From contig JAANBB010000545.1 in NCBI GenBank assembly GCA_014621425.1, forward strand, positions 1 to 23,645: 23,645 bases of DNA, written 5' to 3'. Under the pieces are notes generated by a model that had not been told where the DNA came from, did no database searches, and worked only from the letters and a program-made list of their open reading frames with translations. Numbering within the stretch: position 1 is the first letter of the stretch; the number at the start of each line of letters is the position of its first letter. The stretch is from Cylindrodendrum hubeiense. Lineage: Eukaryota > Ascomycota > Sordariomycetes > Hypocreales > Nectriaceae. Below, piece by piece: positions 9,007-19,223 of this stretch. A program made the translations under genes and the position numbers.

Positions 9007-10774
9007 TTTGGTTGAATCGAAGGTGAACCGGTGACGAGGGAGGTTAGAGAGCGATTTGCGAGAGGGAGTTTGGTGGGAGGAGAAGTAAGTGGCAGAGATT
9101 ATGGTTCCAGACCACACTCTGTTGCGTGGCGTAGTTCTCGAGGTGCCCGATGCCAATTCTCTCGTTGAAGTGATGGGACAGAACAAGTGCGTAGCAGTCG
9201 AAGAATCCACAAAGGGTGCTTAGGAAAGATATAGGAAATTCAAAACTGGGTGCGAGAAGCGATATCCCCACGGTTGCAACTCTGTTTCCTTGCGAAGCCT
9301 CTCACAGAAGGTCCATTGGGCTTGGCCCACTCAGTGGAAAGTATGAATTCGTCGCAAGATCCATCAATGGCGTCTCTCTATTTACGGGTAAAATGTGGAG
9401 GCAGTCCGGTTGGAGGCTATTTGACACGGCCGTCTTGGTGAGTGTGTTGTGGCTTGATGGCTAGGAAAAGTAATCCCTCTGATGAAAGATGCATAGAGGT
9501 GCCAGTAACGGCCCCGAGGTAACGACTAAGAATGGTAATTTGAGAAATCTCCTGAAACCAAGTTCGTTTACAGCTCCAAGGGATCATCGGGATCCCCAAT
9601 AATCGGGTGACTTCACGGTAACCTGGGAAAGGTGACAGATGCCGAATAATGTTTCAGACGGGTCGGGCCAAGTCTGGCGGGGAGGCAACAACCACAAGCA
9701 CGTTTGCGTCTCTCGTTCCCATCGACCGAGCCATCCCAACCAAGCCTGCAGGGGTATCGGGGTGGGGACTGCAACTGACTCTCAGTGCGAAGGTGTTATC
9801 TCCTACAGATCGGGTAAGGTCAGCATCTCTGGAATGGAATTATAGTTAAGAACTGATACCGCGAACTTTGAGACTCATTATTGACCGGCCAACAGTTCTG
9901 GCCTACTACGAGGGCTCATCTATCCCAGAGGCCATCATGATTGACGAATGATCTATATGTTCTCTGCTGGTGCGATAAAGTTGCGACCTCAAGTGTACGT
10001 TGCGTCAGACCCCTTGGACAGGTCTTCGTTGGAGGGTATCTCGAGCGGCTCTAATTTTCTTGGCGCACGAAGTATGACGACGGACATATTGGCTCCCGCT
10101 AGTAATTTGCCGGCCGGAAGTGTTCAGGAGAGAATACGTAGCTCAAGCGGCGTCTCACCTTGCGGGAGGCATCTCGCTTTGACAGGAGGGCCTGTGAGCG
10201 TCGATACGAGAACAACCAACTCCTGGAATTGGGAATGCGCCAAGAGTCAGACCATCCAACAACCTCGCAGCTAGTCAGAAAATGGGAGCGCCTCTGAGGA
10301 TCTGGTGGCAGTGGCAGGCTTTATGAAATGGGTAAGGCCTGTCTGCTTAGAGCGGTTCTGATGACGAGGCGGGCAGATTTTCCACCACCACCTGACCTCT
10401 CTTGGGCTGCGAACTGCTTCTGCCATTGAGGTCATCCCATCTCCATGCCTACACAATTCGCCGTGGCCCGCGATGAGGTATGCGGGTTGTCTCTGTTGAT
10501 ATATGGATGGGTTTCCGTGTGGCGGGCTGGGGGAGGTAGAACTGGCATATGACCCTTTGAACTCTGTTTGAGTGGTCAAACTTAGGGATACATAGGCCAG
10601 CCCCGGACTATGAATCGTGCGAGTGCCATATGATTCTAACAAGTACTCGCAAACTAGGCCAGTTGGCCAGTCAGGACGCAACACCCACCAGTGGTGACTT
10701 GGTTGAGCTTGCAAGTCAATGTGGAGACCGTTTGCAGCGCACCAACCGAGATGGACGAAAGCGGCCGTGGTGGT

Positions 10775-10886
10775 ATCACTATGAGTGATGCCGGGGACCC
10801 GGGCATTAGAGACGGACTAGCAGAACGCCTTCTCCATGAAGGTTCTGCTAAGAAACCTTAGCGGAGGATTCCCTAGTCGGTGTACC
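10775..10886. other. Cluster of adjacent palindromes / possible structured RNA or cruciform element
   Basis: Four dyads follow one another: ATCACT-ATG-AGTGAT (10775-10789); a 19-bp palindrome with one mismatched pair (10788-10806); a 13-bp stem (TAGCAGAA and CCTTC arms, 2-nt bulge, loop TCCAT) at 10818-10850; and CTAAG-AAAC-CTTAG (10848-10861). An outer dyad GACTAG (10815-10820) / CTAGTC (10873-10878) brackets the last two and extends to AC/GT beyond one mismatch. Some pairings overlap by three bases, so they are alternatives rather than one fixed fold. No tRNA A- or B-box is present, and no known RNA family is recognised. Confidence 0.6.
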
Positions 10887-11487
10887 TGATGCAATTGGCG
10901 GGTTTTCAAGCCAGCAAGCAAGCGAACGGCAATGGTTTTGGGGGTTGATCTAAGCCCGTCAGGTCTAGGTGTGACGAGGCCAGCGCGCAACTATCCCTCC
11001 CGATGAAACAATGATGGCGATGGGCAGCGAGGACAAAGGACAAGGGCCAGGCCTCGTGTGGTTTGTAGATCCGCTGGACGTCAACGTCCTGGTTACTTTT
11101 TCCAAGCCACGTCCCCCAACTCACATTGAGGCGGTCTCGACGGACGGCGATACGCTCGGAGAGACGGGTCGTGCGGCGGGGGGCGCTCTCGGGCGTTATG
11201 TGTGCGCGTGTCTCGTCCCTCCCGCTCAAGCCCTGGGTCGATGAGCTGCCCCCTCCCGGTCGTGGATTGTGTCACCATGGCCCCTCTTGGCTGTGTGATG
11301 TGCCTGCTCCTGCAAGATCGGGCGCTTTTCCATCACTTCTCGCAGCGACAGGGTGCCGATTGGTGGTGGGAGACTCCCACGTGCTTGCAGGGTGTGGGAC
11401 ATGGCCGAAGGTGCGACAATGTCACTGTGAATTTTCATTGGGGGGAGTTGTTTACGTGTATGTCAGGTAGGTGTATAAGGTAGGTAG

Positions 11488-11513
11488 GTCGTTGGTACAG
11501 GTCGTTGGTGCAG
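11488..11513. repeat. 13-bp tandem duplication
   Basis: GTCGTTGGTACAG is followed at once by GTCGTTGGTGCAG, identical except for one A/G difference. It is preceded by a short GTAGG run. It lies in the long intergenic region, with no role evident. Confidence 0.85.
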
Positions 11514-12053
11514 TGCCGCCATTCCAATGTTGTAGATGTTGCACTCCAAGTTGACGAGTCCCAAACTACAAACCGCAATGTTGCATTGAGCATCCGTTTG
11601 TGGACAGGGATCGAGCTGTTGCACGGTTCGTCATTAGAACATGTTATGATCGACAGCCCCCGAGAAGCCATGACCTCGTCAGATCAGGGATGACCCAAGG
11701 CTAGGATGCCTGGGATACCTGGGATGCTAAATACCCACCCCCGGCGGCCAGTCAGGCGCCGAGTGATAGCTTATAAAGGATTCATAGGATCAACAGCTTG
11801 GGGCTATCGAGTGGATTTCTACAAAAGGTTTGCTTTTTTCGTCTGGTTGAGGGTGGAGAGCTGGTTGTACGGCTCACAGCTCCCCTGCTCCATGTCGTGC
11901 TATGGTGAGAGAGCTGAATGGGGGCGCAGATAGGTGAGGCACACCTACCAAGGCAGACCGGTAAAGGCGTCTAGTGACGAGTCAACGAGGCACCTGGTCA
12001 CGACTTGCCATTTTCCACACCGAGCCAGCCCGAAACCTAGGTTGGTGATTGAG

Positions 12054-12079
12054 GTACATCAGCGGCGTACATCAGCGTG
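12054..12079. repeat. 13-bp tandem duplication
   Basis: GTACATCAGCGGC is followed directly by GTACATCAGCGTG, so 11 bp are repeated exactly at a 13-bp period. It lies just right of the AACCTAGGTT palindrome in the long intergenic region. Confidence 0.8.
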
Positions 12080-13424
12080 GAACGCCTGCACCGCAGCACC
12101 CAACACGACGGGACATGAAGAATCCAACGGCGCCTGGTGGAGAGACCCGGGAGAGCGGCTAAGCACCTAGGTTGGCAGGTACCGTACTGTACTGAAGGAG
12201 GGGTCTCATCAATTGCCCGAACGCTTGCATCGATGTTTATCTGCCATCCTGCCTAGGTACCCAGCCTAGTTATTCTCAATTATTGAACTCATTCAGGGCA
12301 CTTATAGAGCCTATTCCCGTCCGCCGGGCCGGGTTCAGGGATCGAGCAGATGGATCCATTGGCCACTGGAGGATTGCAGCATCGCTGACTGTCCCCCACC
12401 AGCACCACCAGCACCACCGGCGAGAGTGACCAGACCCTGCCCATCAGTGCGCCAACACCAACGCCAACGCAGGAGGACCCTGGCACCAACACAGCGCTTG
12501 GAGCAGCACAACATGGGGGAGGCACACCGATGCAGATGCCATGGATGTAATAGGCTTAACTGTTCCTGTGCCCGCCGGACCAACGCTGTGAGCACTGAGC
12601 ACTTCCCGAACACGACCCCCGGACCGCTACCTGAGGGTAGTTCCATAGCGGGAAGCCGACACCCTCTTCAACATAACCAGCCGCCTCCCCCTCAACATCC
12701 CGCCCCGAAACGTCCAACGTTCAACGTCCAGCCCTCCGGGACCTTTTTTCCCTCGTCCTCGCCCGTCTCCATCCCAGCCCCGAACCCCTCGATGCTTGCG
12801 AGGCCCTCTATCGGCTGTGTGTCTTAACCAACGTGATCAGACACCGCTCTCCATTCGTGTCACCCTGCCAATCTCGCCAACCGGCGCGCTGCGTCGCCTC
12901 CCAGCCAACCCGGGCCTGCCCATGCTGCCCCTCTGACGTGCAGCCGCTTCGAGACCGCCAGGGAGACCGCCAGGCCACCCGCACTCGCTGAGCTCCGGCG
13001 TTCGTTGGCTCGCTCGCGGGACTGTTATTGAGCCTTCACAATTGTACAGTACAGTCCGAGTCGCCGAAATGCCGATGCGCCTGCGGGCTTGCGTGCTGAC
13101 ATGACATGTCGACTGACAGGTCGACGACAGGTCTCAGTTGGCCAGTTAGTCCAGCCCTTTCGAGTTGGCCGGTTGGAAAAGCCTCGCGGCCGAAGAGGCG
13201 TTTTCTTCCCCGTGTTCCTTCCTCCCTCCGCAAGTCTGTTAGTAACTCGTTTCGTCTCTGTTCCGTATCTATTCCGTCGTTAGTCTTTCTGCCCGCCTAG
13301 TGTCCGCCGGTGCTCAACGCTCTCCGCCCTCCGCCCTCCGCCTTCTCCTATTCCCTTCCCTCTCGGCCCCCCCCTGGGTCTCCACGACTTTCCCCACCAC
13401 GAACTTTACTCCCTCCGACATCCT

Positions 13425-13457
13425 ATGTCCCTCTTCACATCTGTTGCGAGTCGTTGA
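13425..13457 (+). other. Short upstream ORF in the RasGEF leader
   Basis: An ATG in another frame opens a 10-codon frame (MSLFTSVASR) that stops 10 bp before the main ATG at 13468. If the transcript starts upstream of 13425, as the long pyrimidine-rich stretch suggests, scanning ribosomes would meet this uORF first and it could lower translation of the main frame. The transcription start is not visible, so its presence in the mRNA is inference. Confidence 0.5.
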
Positions 13458-13467
13458 GACTGCAGCC

Positions 13468-16400
13468 ATGTATCCCGATCATGCTGGTTCACGACAAGCT
13501 CACCCGCTTCCAGGCACTGCGCCGGCTTCCCGCTCGCTCCCCGTAGCCAATCCGACCCCTCGCTACTCGCCCACGGGTAATACCAACTTCGCCAACGCCG
13601 CACCACCAGGCCCGATCCCTAGAGCCCGTCCCCAACACCAAACCCACGGCAACAATTCAGACTCGGTCGGATCGATTGTGAACGACCCCTTCTTCCAACG
13701 CTACAGCGCAGCCCCCCCGGGCGCTTCCGACGACGACTCGGACGGTAGTTCTGTCTACCAATCCCTCGACGACGACGACCAAGACCACCACGACCGAACC
13801 GAGAACGACCACGGCAGCAACGATCGCGATAGCAATGACCACACCCCAAGCCAAGACTGGCCGCCACCCCGTCGAGAGTCTCTGACCGCCCCCCCTTCAT
13901 CACACTGGGTATGTCAATTGTTCCAGCACACGGACCCCCACCTCCCTGGTCTTCGAGGGGCAGGGGTCGTGTGAGTATGAGACACGTCGAATGTGCGGGG
14001 ACTGACTGTGATCTGACTCGTAGTCGCCCTCATCCTCCGCCATGGAAGGCTTCAATATCGCCGTCATCGGGTCCACCGGTGTTGGCAAATCCTCCTTTGT
14101 CCAGCGCGTCCTCGGTCTCTCCCGTCCGCCAATCTCCAACGCATCCAGCGTGCGCATGGTGGTAGACAACGTCTTCCATGTCATCACCCTCCTCGAACTG
14201 GATCTGGAGTATTTTGAATTGAACCCAGCCCAGCCAATCCAATGGCCAAAGCAGATCAACGGGCATATTGTACCGCGCGTTGACGCCGCCCTCATTCTTT
14301 ACGACGTCATGAATCAAGAGTCTATTCGCGAACTCCCCCAGACGCTCAGTAGGCTCACCTAATCAACTGCCCCGACGAAGACATACTGACTGAGATGTAG
14401 CCGCCCTCGCCAATTCTAATCTTCCGTCTAGCTTGTTGGCCTGCAAATGCGAGAACCCAGAAGAGAACTGGGAAGTCGATGCAGACGCAATGGCAAGTCA
14501 CCACCTATTTAGATCATGCGTAGCGACATACAAGATCTCCGCAGACAGGCCAGATGTCGCCAGAGCGTGTCTCAACACGATCCTGAGAGCCGCGATATCC
14601 CATAAAAGAGGTATAACTACATACATTAGATGAGTGTTGAGGCTTGTTAGTTCTAACAGCACTTCTAGAAGAGAATGGTGAAACGATCTCGCGCCGCCGA
14701 GCGCAGTCTGCCGCCAACCTCGAGGCTCCCGATCCCAGTGTCGGGCGACCCCTGAGCCAGAATAGCAAGCATAGCAGAGCGAGTTCTGACTTTTCCCTAC
14801 TCCGCGGATTCCCTAATCCTCCTGTAACCGAAACCTACCGCGCACGCAGCCCTCGGGTCGGCCAGCACCAGAGTGCGAATCACTCTCCAGTCATAGGCCG
14901 CGAAGTAGGGGACCATGACCAGCAGCAAACCGTGAGTAGCATGCTCAGAACACCCGGTATACGACTCGACAGGCAAGGCAGTGATCCTCACTTGGAAGTG
15001 GAAGAATCGGATGCCGAATCGTACCGACACTCGGATGATATCCCTATTCTACAACGTAACGATGACAACGTCCTTGATAAGCCTGCCAAAATGGCGGGAA
15101 TATCATTCGACGAATTGGTAGATCGTCTCCTTGCTCCTAGGCTGTCAAGAGCAGATAACAACTTCTCTGATATCTTCCTATGTCTGTATCGGAAGTTTGC
15201 AGCTCCTGGCGAGCTCTTCTTGGCCATTATCACACGATTAGATCATGTAAGAGAGGACAAGACGACCCATTATCTGTCGAAAACAGCCACGCAACTCCGA
15301 ATTATCGAGATGGTAGCCAAATGGGTATCGCTTTACCCTGGCGACTTTGCGCGCCCATCCACTAGGCGAAACCTGGAGGACTTCATCAAACATCTTTCCA
15401 CGGAGCCCATTTTCTCTATAGCAGCCCAGCACATGCGCCGAAACCTTCAGTTCAACGTTGTGGAGGATGACGACACAGGTTGGGCAAACGCAGACGACAA
15501 GGGCGACTTGATTGTGAGCGAGATACTGTCTAAAGACATGAATGAACTGTCTTTAGGCGTTAGCGCGCTACAGGTTGACGAAGACGTGGATGGGAGACCA
15601 TCGGGCAGCTCGGAGACGTCGTTCGTAGACAGGGGAAGCAGTGTCGGGAGTCAAGTACAGTTTCATTCATTTGACGAGTACGAAAGAGTGGCGTCCAGCC
15701 TGGAGCCCACGGACAACTTGCCCATGAACAAGTTCCGGTACCACATCTTCATGGAAATCCCCGATGATGACGTGGCGGACGAGTTGACGCGCATCGACTG
15801 GATCATGTTTTCGTCGATTCGAATTCGGGATTTTGTCAGACACGTCAGCCTGTCTTCGTCGCAGAAAGAGAAGTGCAAGAGCTTGAATAACGTCAACCGG
15901 ATGATTAATCACTTCAACCATGTCGCCAAGTGGGTCGCAAACATGATTCTCTTACGGGACAAGGCAAAACACCGAGCGCAGATGCTGGATAAGTTCATGA
16001 GCATTGCGTTGAAGCTACGACAACTGAATAATTACAACGGGCTGGCTGCCGTCCTGGCTGGTGTTAATGGGACAGCAATTCACCGATTGACCCAGACGCG
16101 AGCGCTGGTGCCAGCTGATACCCAGAAGCGGTTTGCGCGATTGGTTATATTGATGGGAACTCAGAAGAGTCACTTTGCTTACCGACTGGCCTGGGAAAAC
16201 TCACCTCTGCCGCGCATTCCCTTCATCCCACTTCACCGGCGAGATCTGGTGTCTGCCGAGGAGGGTAGCAAGACGTTTGTTGGCCCTGATGGAGACCGCA
16301 TCAACTGGAAGAAGTTCGAGGTCTTGGGAGAAGTTTTACTCCCGATCATGAAGAGCCAGGGCACCGCGTACCCGAATCTCCACAAGCATGATAATGCGCG

Positions 16401-16588
16401 AGAGCTAATTCTAAACTGCCGGATGCCAATCGATGATGAGGTAAGATGACTCTGTTACTTGGATGTATTGTATCTCGTACTAACATGGGCAACTTTAGGA
16501 TATCTATCAGCGAAGTGTGCAGGTTGAGAGTGTGTCTGGGGGATCAGCCGAGCCGCCTAGGAAGAAGTTTCCCTGGTTTGCCAAATAG
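13468..16588 (+). CDS. Ras guanine nucleotide exchange factor with N-terminal Ras-like P-loop domain
   Basis: Five exons (13468-13908, 14024-14348, 14401-14610, 14669-16440, 16499-16588) encode 945 residues; introns are 115, 52, 58 and 58 bp with consistent GT..AG ends and phases. Residues 1-147 are Pro/Ser/Asp-rich and disordered. Residues 157-325 resemble a small GTPase: P-loop GSTGVGKS at 163-170, a beta-4-like strand VDAALILYDV at 233-242, and ACKCE at 269-273 where Ras has NKxD; no DxxG switch II is visible. After a polar linker, the RasGEF N-terminal domain begins near 467, and the catalytic Cdc25-like domain covers about 697-916, with the typical RQLNNYNGLAAVLAGVNG stretch and PRIPFIPL. 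This should catalyse GDP release from a Ras-family GTPase at membranes. The basic tail PRKKFPWFAK follows. The start is the first in-frame ATG, with G at -3. Confidence 0.94.
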
Positions 16589-17047
16589 GACAGAGCGGGA
16601 GGAGTTACGGTGACTATGTATCTACCTTTAGTATCATGCGATGTTTGATGGGCATTTAACAAGGGCATTTTTTAGACTTATGGCACGCCATGTTGGATTG
16701 TAGCTAATGGCCGGCCTGTTGAGCAATGGACAGTTGGAGCTGGCTCTGTACGTTCTTTACGTCACTGGTTTTATGCATTTTGACACCCCCAAGAGTGCTT
16801 ACCTTAACCAAATGCACGTTCCTGCCTGGGACTCCATGTTCCTGCCGGGGACTGCGAGCACTCCAGCTCTTCCGTTCCTTCCCCCATCACCTCTGCAGCG
16901 TGCAGCTGGGTACCTAGGTACCTATGGTATGCCACCTGCCTCCCAAGCCCAGGGGTCATTTGACAAATCAACTTCCTCACAGCCAGTCAACTTGCAAGGC
17001 AAACTCCCTCTAACATCATCCTAATTGTGACTTGGAATGGTCATTTC
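16589..17047. other. Intergenic: RasGEF 3' flank and promoter of next gene
   Basis: These 459 bp separate two tandem rightward genes. An ATG-initiated 105-codon frame at 16707-17024 has no protein character and I could not join it in frame to the downstream gene. The notable element is a perfect 14-bp palindrome, GGTACCTAGGTACC at 16909-16922, about 125 bp before the chosen start of the next gene. Confidence 0.6.
16909..16922. promoter_or_regulatory. 14-bp perfect palindrome GGTACCTAGGTACC
   Basis: The sequence equals its own reverse complement over 14 bp. The same ACCTAGGT core recurs in other non-coding parts of the window (12034-12043, 12165-12172, and a near copy at 20231-20238) and was not seen in the exons. 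It may be a binding site for a dimeric factor or a recurrent intergenic motif; its role is unknown. Confidence 0.6.
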
Positions 17048-18822
17048 ATGCTCTCTCGGTTTCCTTCGCCCTGCTCACATCCCATGGACCTCTTAGTTAG
17101 TCCTCGCGCAGATGGTTTCATGGCATCGGCGTTGCCATTGCCAACTCTGCGGATGCTCTTGAAGCAAGAGAATCTCGAGATTGCAGTGACATCCTCTGTG
17201 TGCCTCGATCTTCCCACTCGTCTTGCAAGCATCAAGACGATCGACCAGCTCCAGGTTGTCTCAGAAGAATCTCATCTCTGGATTGCCCGTACAGGTAGTT
17301 GCCATATCGAGGTGTCGGTTGCCGTCAATGGCGATCCAGTCCTAGAAAACGAGCAGTTGGAACCCTTTGCTCGGTCAATCAAGCATTGTGAAGTATACCA
17401 AGTTCACCAGTCATCATCATGATTCGAAGCTAATAGTTCCTACCAGCTGTGGAATCGCCTTGGCCTCCGTCTCGAGTATGATACCAATACACCTACCCAG
17501 CTGCCTGGCCTCACAAGTTTCTCGATTCAGCACCCAGATCTGGCTTCTGCCCTTGTACCACCGACTGGGGCAGTCACCGCACGCTTTCGAGCACTCGTCC
17601 TCTCATTCAATGTACTTGCAGCCGAAGCGCGACTCTCACCATGTAATGATCGCCAGAAACCAGCGAAAAAGCGAAAAAGGCCATGTGAAGTGAAGGAGGA
17701 GGACCCACCAGGGGCTAGCCAGCATGACGAAACGTCCTCCGCCCTTGTCCTTGATGACCGGTTGGCTGTCGAAAGCTTCATCACGAGTCTCAACTTTACG
17801 TCGCCACCCATCACGGCGGATCAGCTCACACAGAGGCTAGAGCCGGGGCCAAAGTCGATCATTGAAGAGGTCTTGCACAAAGTAAGCAACTCTACCTTGG
17901 TTGTGGCGGTGTTTGAGCAGCTCATGCTCGCGCCTGCAAAGAAATACAAAGGGATCCAGGTCTTATGTGGTCTTTCTTCACGTTGTATCACAAGATTAGC
18001 ACCCGGGGTCTTTCACATTCCATATCTCAAGGTATGTTGGAGAGCTAGTCGTCGTGGAGGTGATGCTGATGATCCCAACAGACTATATCTGATCGGGTTG
18101 GTTTTCTCAAAGTCATTAGCGCATCGTTGGGTCGTATGAGAAATGCAGAGTCTCCAGGACTCAGACAAAAGGCCACAGAGCTCGGTTTGCAAAACACCCA
18201 GGAACAGACATCCTCTACAGAGTGGGATGATATTGTCCAGGGCATCGAGAAACGGGCATGGGATGTTCTAGTGAAGAATCCCCAACTGCCTCCCTTAAAA
18301 GAAAAGGCAAGAAAGGGGCAGAAAGCGATACTTCAGCCAAGGCCTGAAGAGCTAAACGCGAATGAAGGCATCGTTTCTATGCTATCTCCAGGCCGCTTGG
18401 ATGAAGAATACTTCCAGGTCAAACATGGACAAATTTACTCGAACCAAGGGGGGTTGGACACAGATGGGCCCATCATAGTCAACTGGTCAGCATTGCCGAG
18501 TGATCAAGACTCAAAGCCTTACAGTCAACTTTCCAGCCCGAGATATTCGGAATCTCGCTTCTCCCAACCCAGTGAGGGCTGCACCTCGGCCCCTTGGATA
18601 GGGCCAGGGGAGCAATTTAGAGGGAATATGTGGCCTGCGAATGATATCGAGATGGGGAGCCATACCAAGGACTCTCAATTTCCCATACATTATGAGTTTC
18701 CAACTCAAGTGGAAGATGACGTACAGTTTGTAGGGTCAAAGATGGATTGGGGAGCATTATACGATCCGGGAAGCTTTCAATCATTTGACTACTGGCTCTC
18801 GCGGCGCAGCTCAGGCGTGTGA
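17048..18822 (+). CDS. Unrecognised fungal protein with KKRKR basic patch
   Basis: Three exons, 17048-17392, 17447-18031 and 18082-18822, join in phase 0 across 54-bp (donor GTATAC) and 50-bp (donor GTATGT) introns to give 556 residues. Introns of normal fungal size that restore one continuous frame are the main evidence for the gene. The start is uncertain: in-frame ATGs at 17048, 17084 and 17120 are all possible, and the frame is open upstream to 16964. Residues about 30-185 look globular, with alternating hydrophobic and polar residues. KKRKR at 189-193 is a candidate nuclear localisation signal, followed by an acidic stretch. A second globular part covers about 215-385 (helical, around LAVESFITSLNF and PGPKSIIEEVLHKV). 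The C-terminal 170 residues are Ser/Pro/Gln-rich and aromatic-tipped. I recognise no family; a nuclear role is suggested only by the basic patch. Confidence 0.72.
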
Positions 18823-19223
18823 ACGCATGGTTCAATGCGGCAGGCGATAATGCGGAGAGGAATTTCAAACAAATGAAGGGAAACAAGACAAAAGGCTGGC
18901 TGTATTGTAGAACTACATCATTTGAAGACAAAAACCCTGTGTGGGTAGATTACAAGCACCAATTGCGGCCCGCCGTCATCAACGCATAGAAGCAAGGCTT
19001 AGATGTGACTCGAACAATAGTCGGCCAAACCCATGGCTAATAATTAAATCGTTGAAGTGATAAATGAAAACAACCGGTGGTCCTCTTAAGACCCGCCAAG
19101 CCAGAAGTGAGTCAAGTCCTGTCGATGAAGAGGGTTGACCGTCATGGGCCTTGAAATGAGTTCTGAGAGTATGTTTGGATGCAATCCCTGTGGGAAATGT
19201 GGTGGCTCCTCACGAGCCCTGCC
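18823..19223. other. Convergent 3' flanks
   Basis: About 400 bp lie between the stop codon of the unrecognised rightward gene and that of the small leftward membrane protein. It is AT-richer than the exons (for example around 19036-19075) and should contain both 3' UTRs. I see no further gene, repeat or dyad of note. Confidence 0.6.

Larger units (their letters stand above)
9007..13467. other. 4.5-kb intergenic region, no supported CDS
   Basis: This is the longest gene-free gap between two real genes in the window. It includes the leader and promoter of the leftward serine-rich gene on its left side and the promoter and pyrimidine-rich leader of the RasGEF gene on its right (about 13200-13467). 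Between them I find only small open frames (108 codons at 9948, others from non-ATG starts) without protein character. It contains the dyad cluster at 10775-10886, short tandem duplications at 11488-11513 and 12054-12079, and ACCTAGGT-type palindromes at 12034-12043 and 12165-12172. A long noncoding transcript or distal regulation of the RasGEF gene is conceivable. Confidence 0.6.

Noticed and set aside
9007..9210. N-terminal extension of the serine-rich protein by 68 codons
   Set aside because: The extension starts at GTG and its DNA looks like a pyrimidine-rich leader; the ATG at 9006 has a good context.
9948..10274. 108-codon ATG frame on the plus strand
   Set aside because: Length is within chance for this much non-coding DNA; there is no hydrophobic core pattern, domain or splice continuation.
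10271..10714. 147-codon frame on the minus strand
   Set aside because: Starts at TTG, is rich in His/Pro/Trp without domain pattern and has no supporting context.
12383..12554. Possible terminal exon: intron-like end (CTGAC...CCACCAG) followed by an open Thr/Pro/Gly-rich frame to a TAA at about 12554
   Set aside because: The frame looks protein-like only because it is low complexity (ACC/AGC repeats); I could find no upstream exon with a donor in matching phase.
16707..17024. 105-codon ATG frame upstream of the unrecognised gene
   Set aside because: The donor at 16926 is phase 0 while the nearest acceptor (16982) needs phase 1, so it cannot be joined, and the peptide has no domain character.
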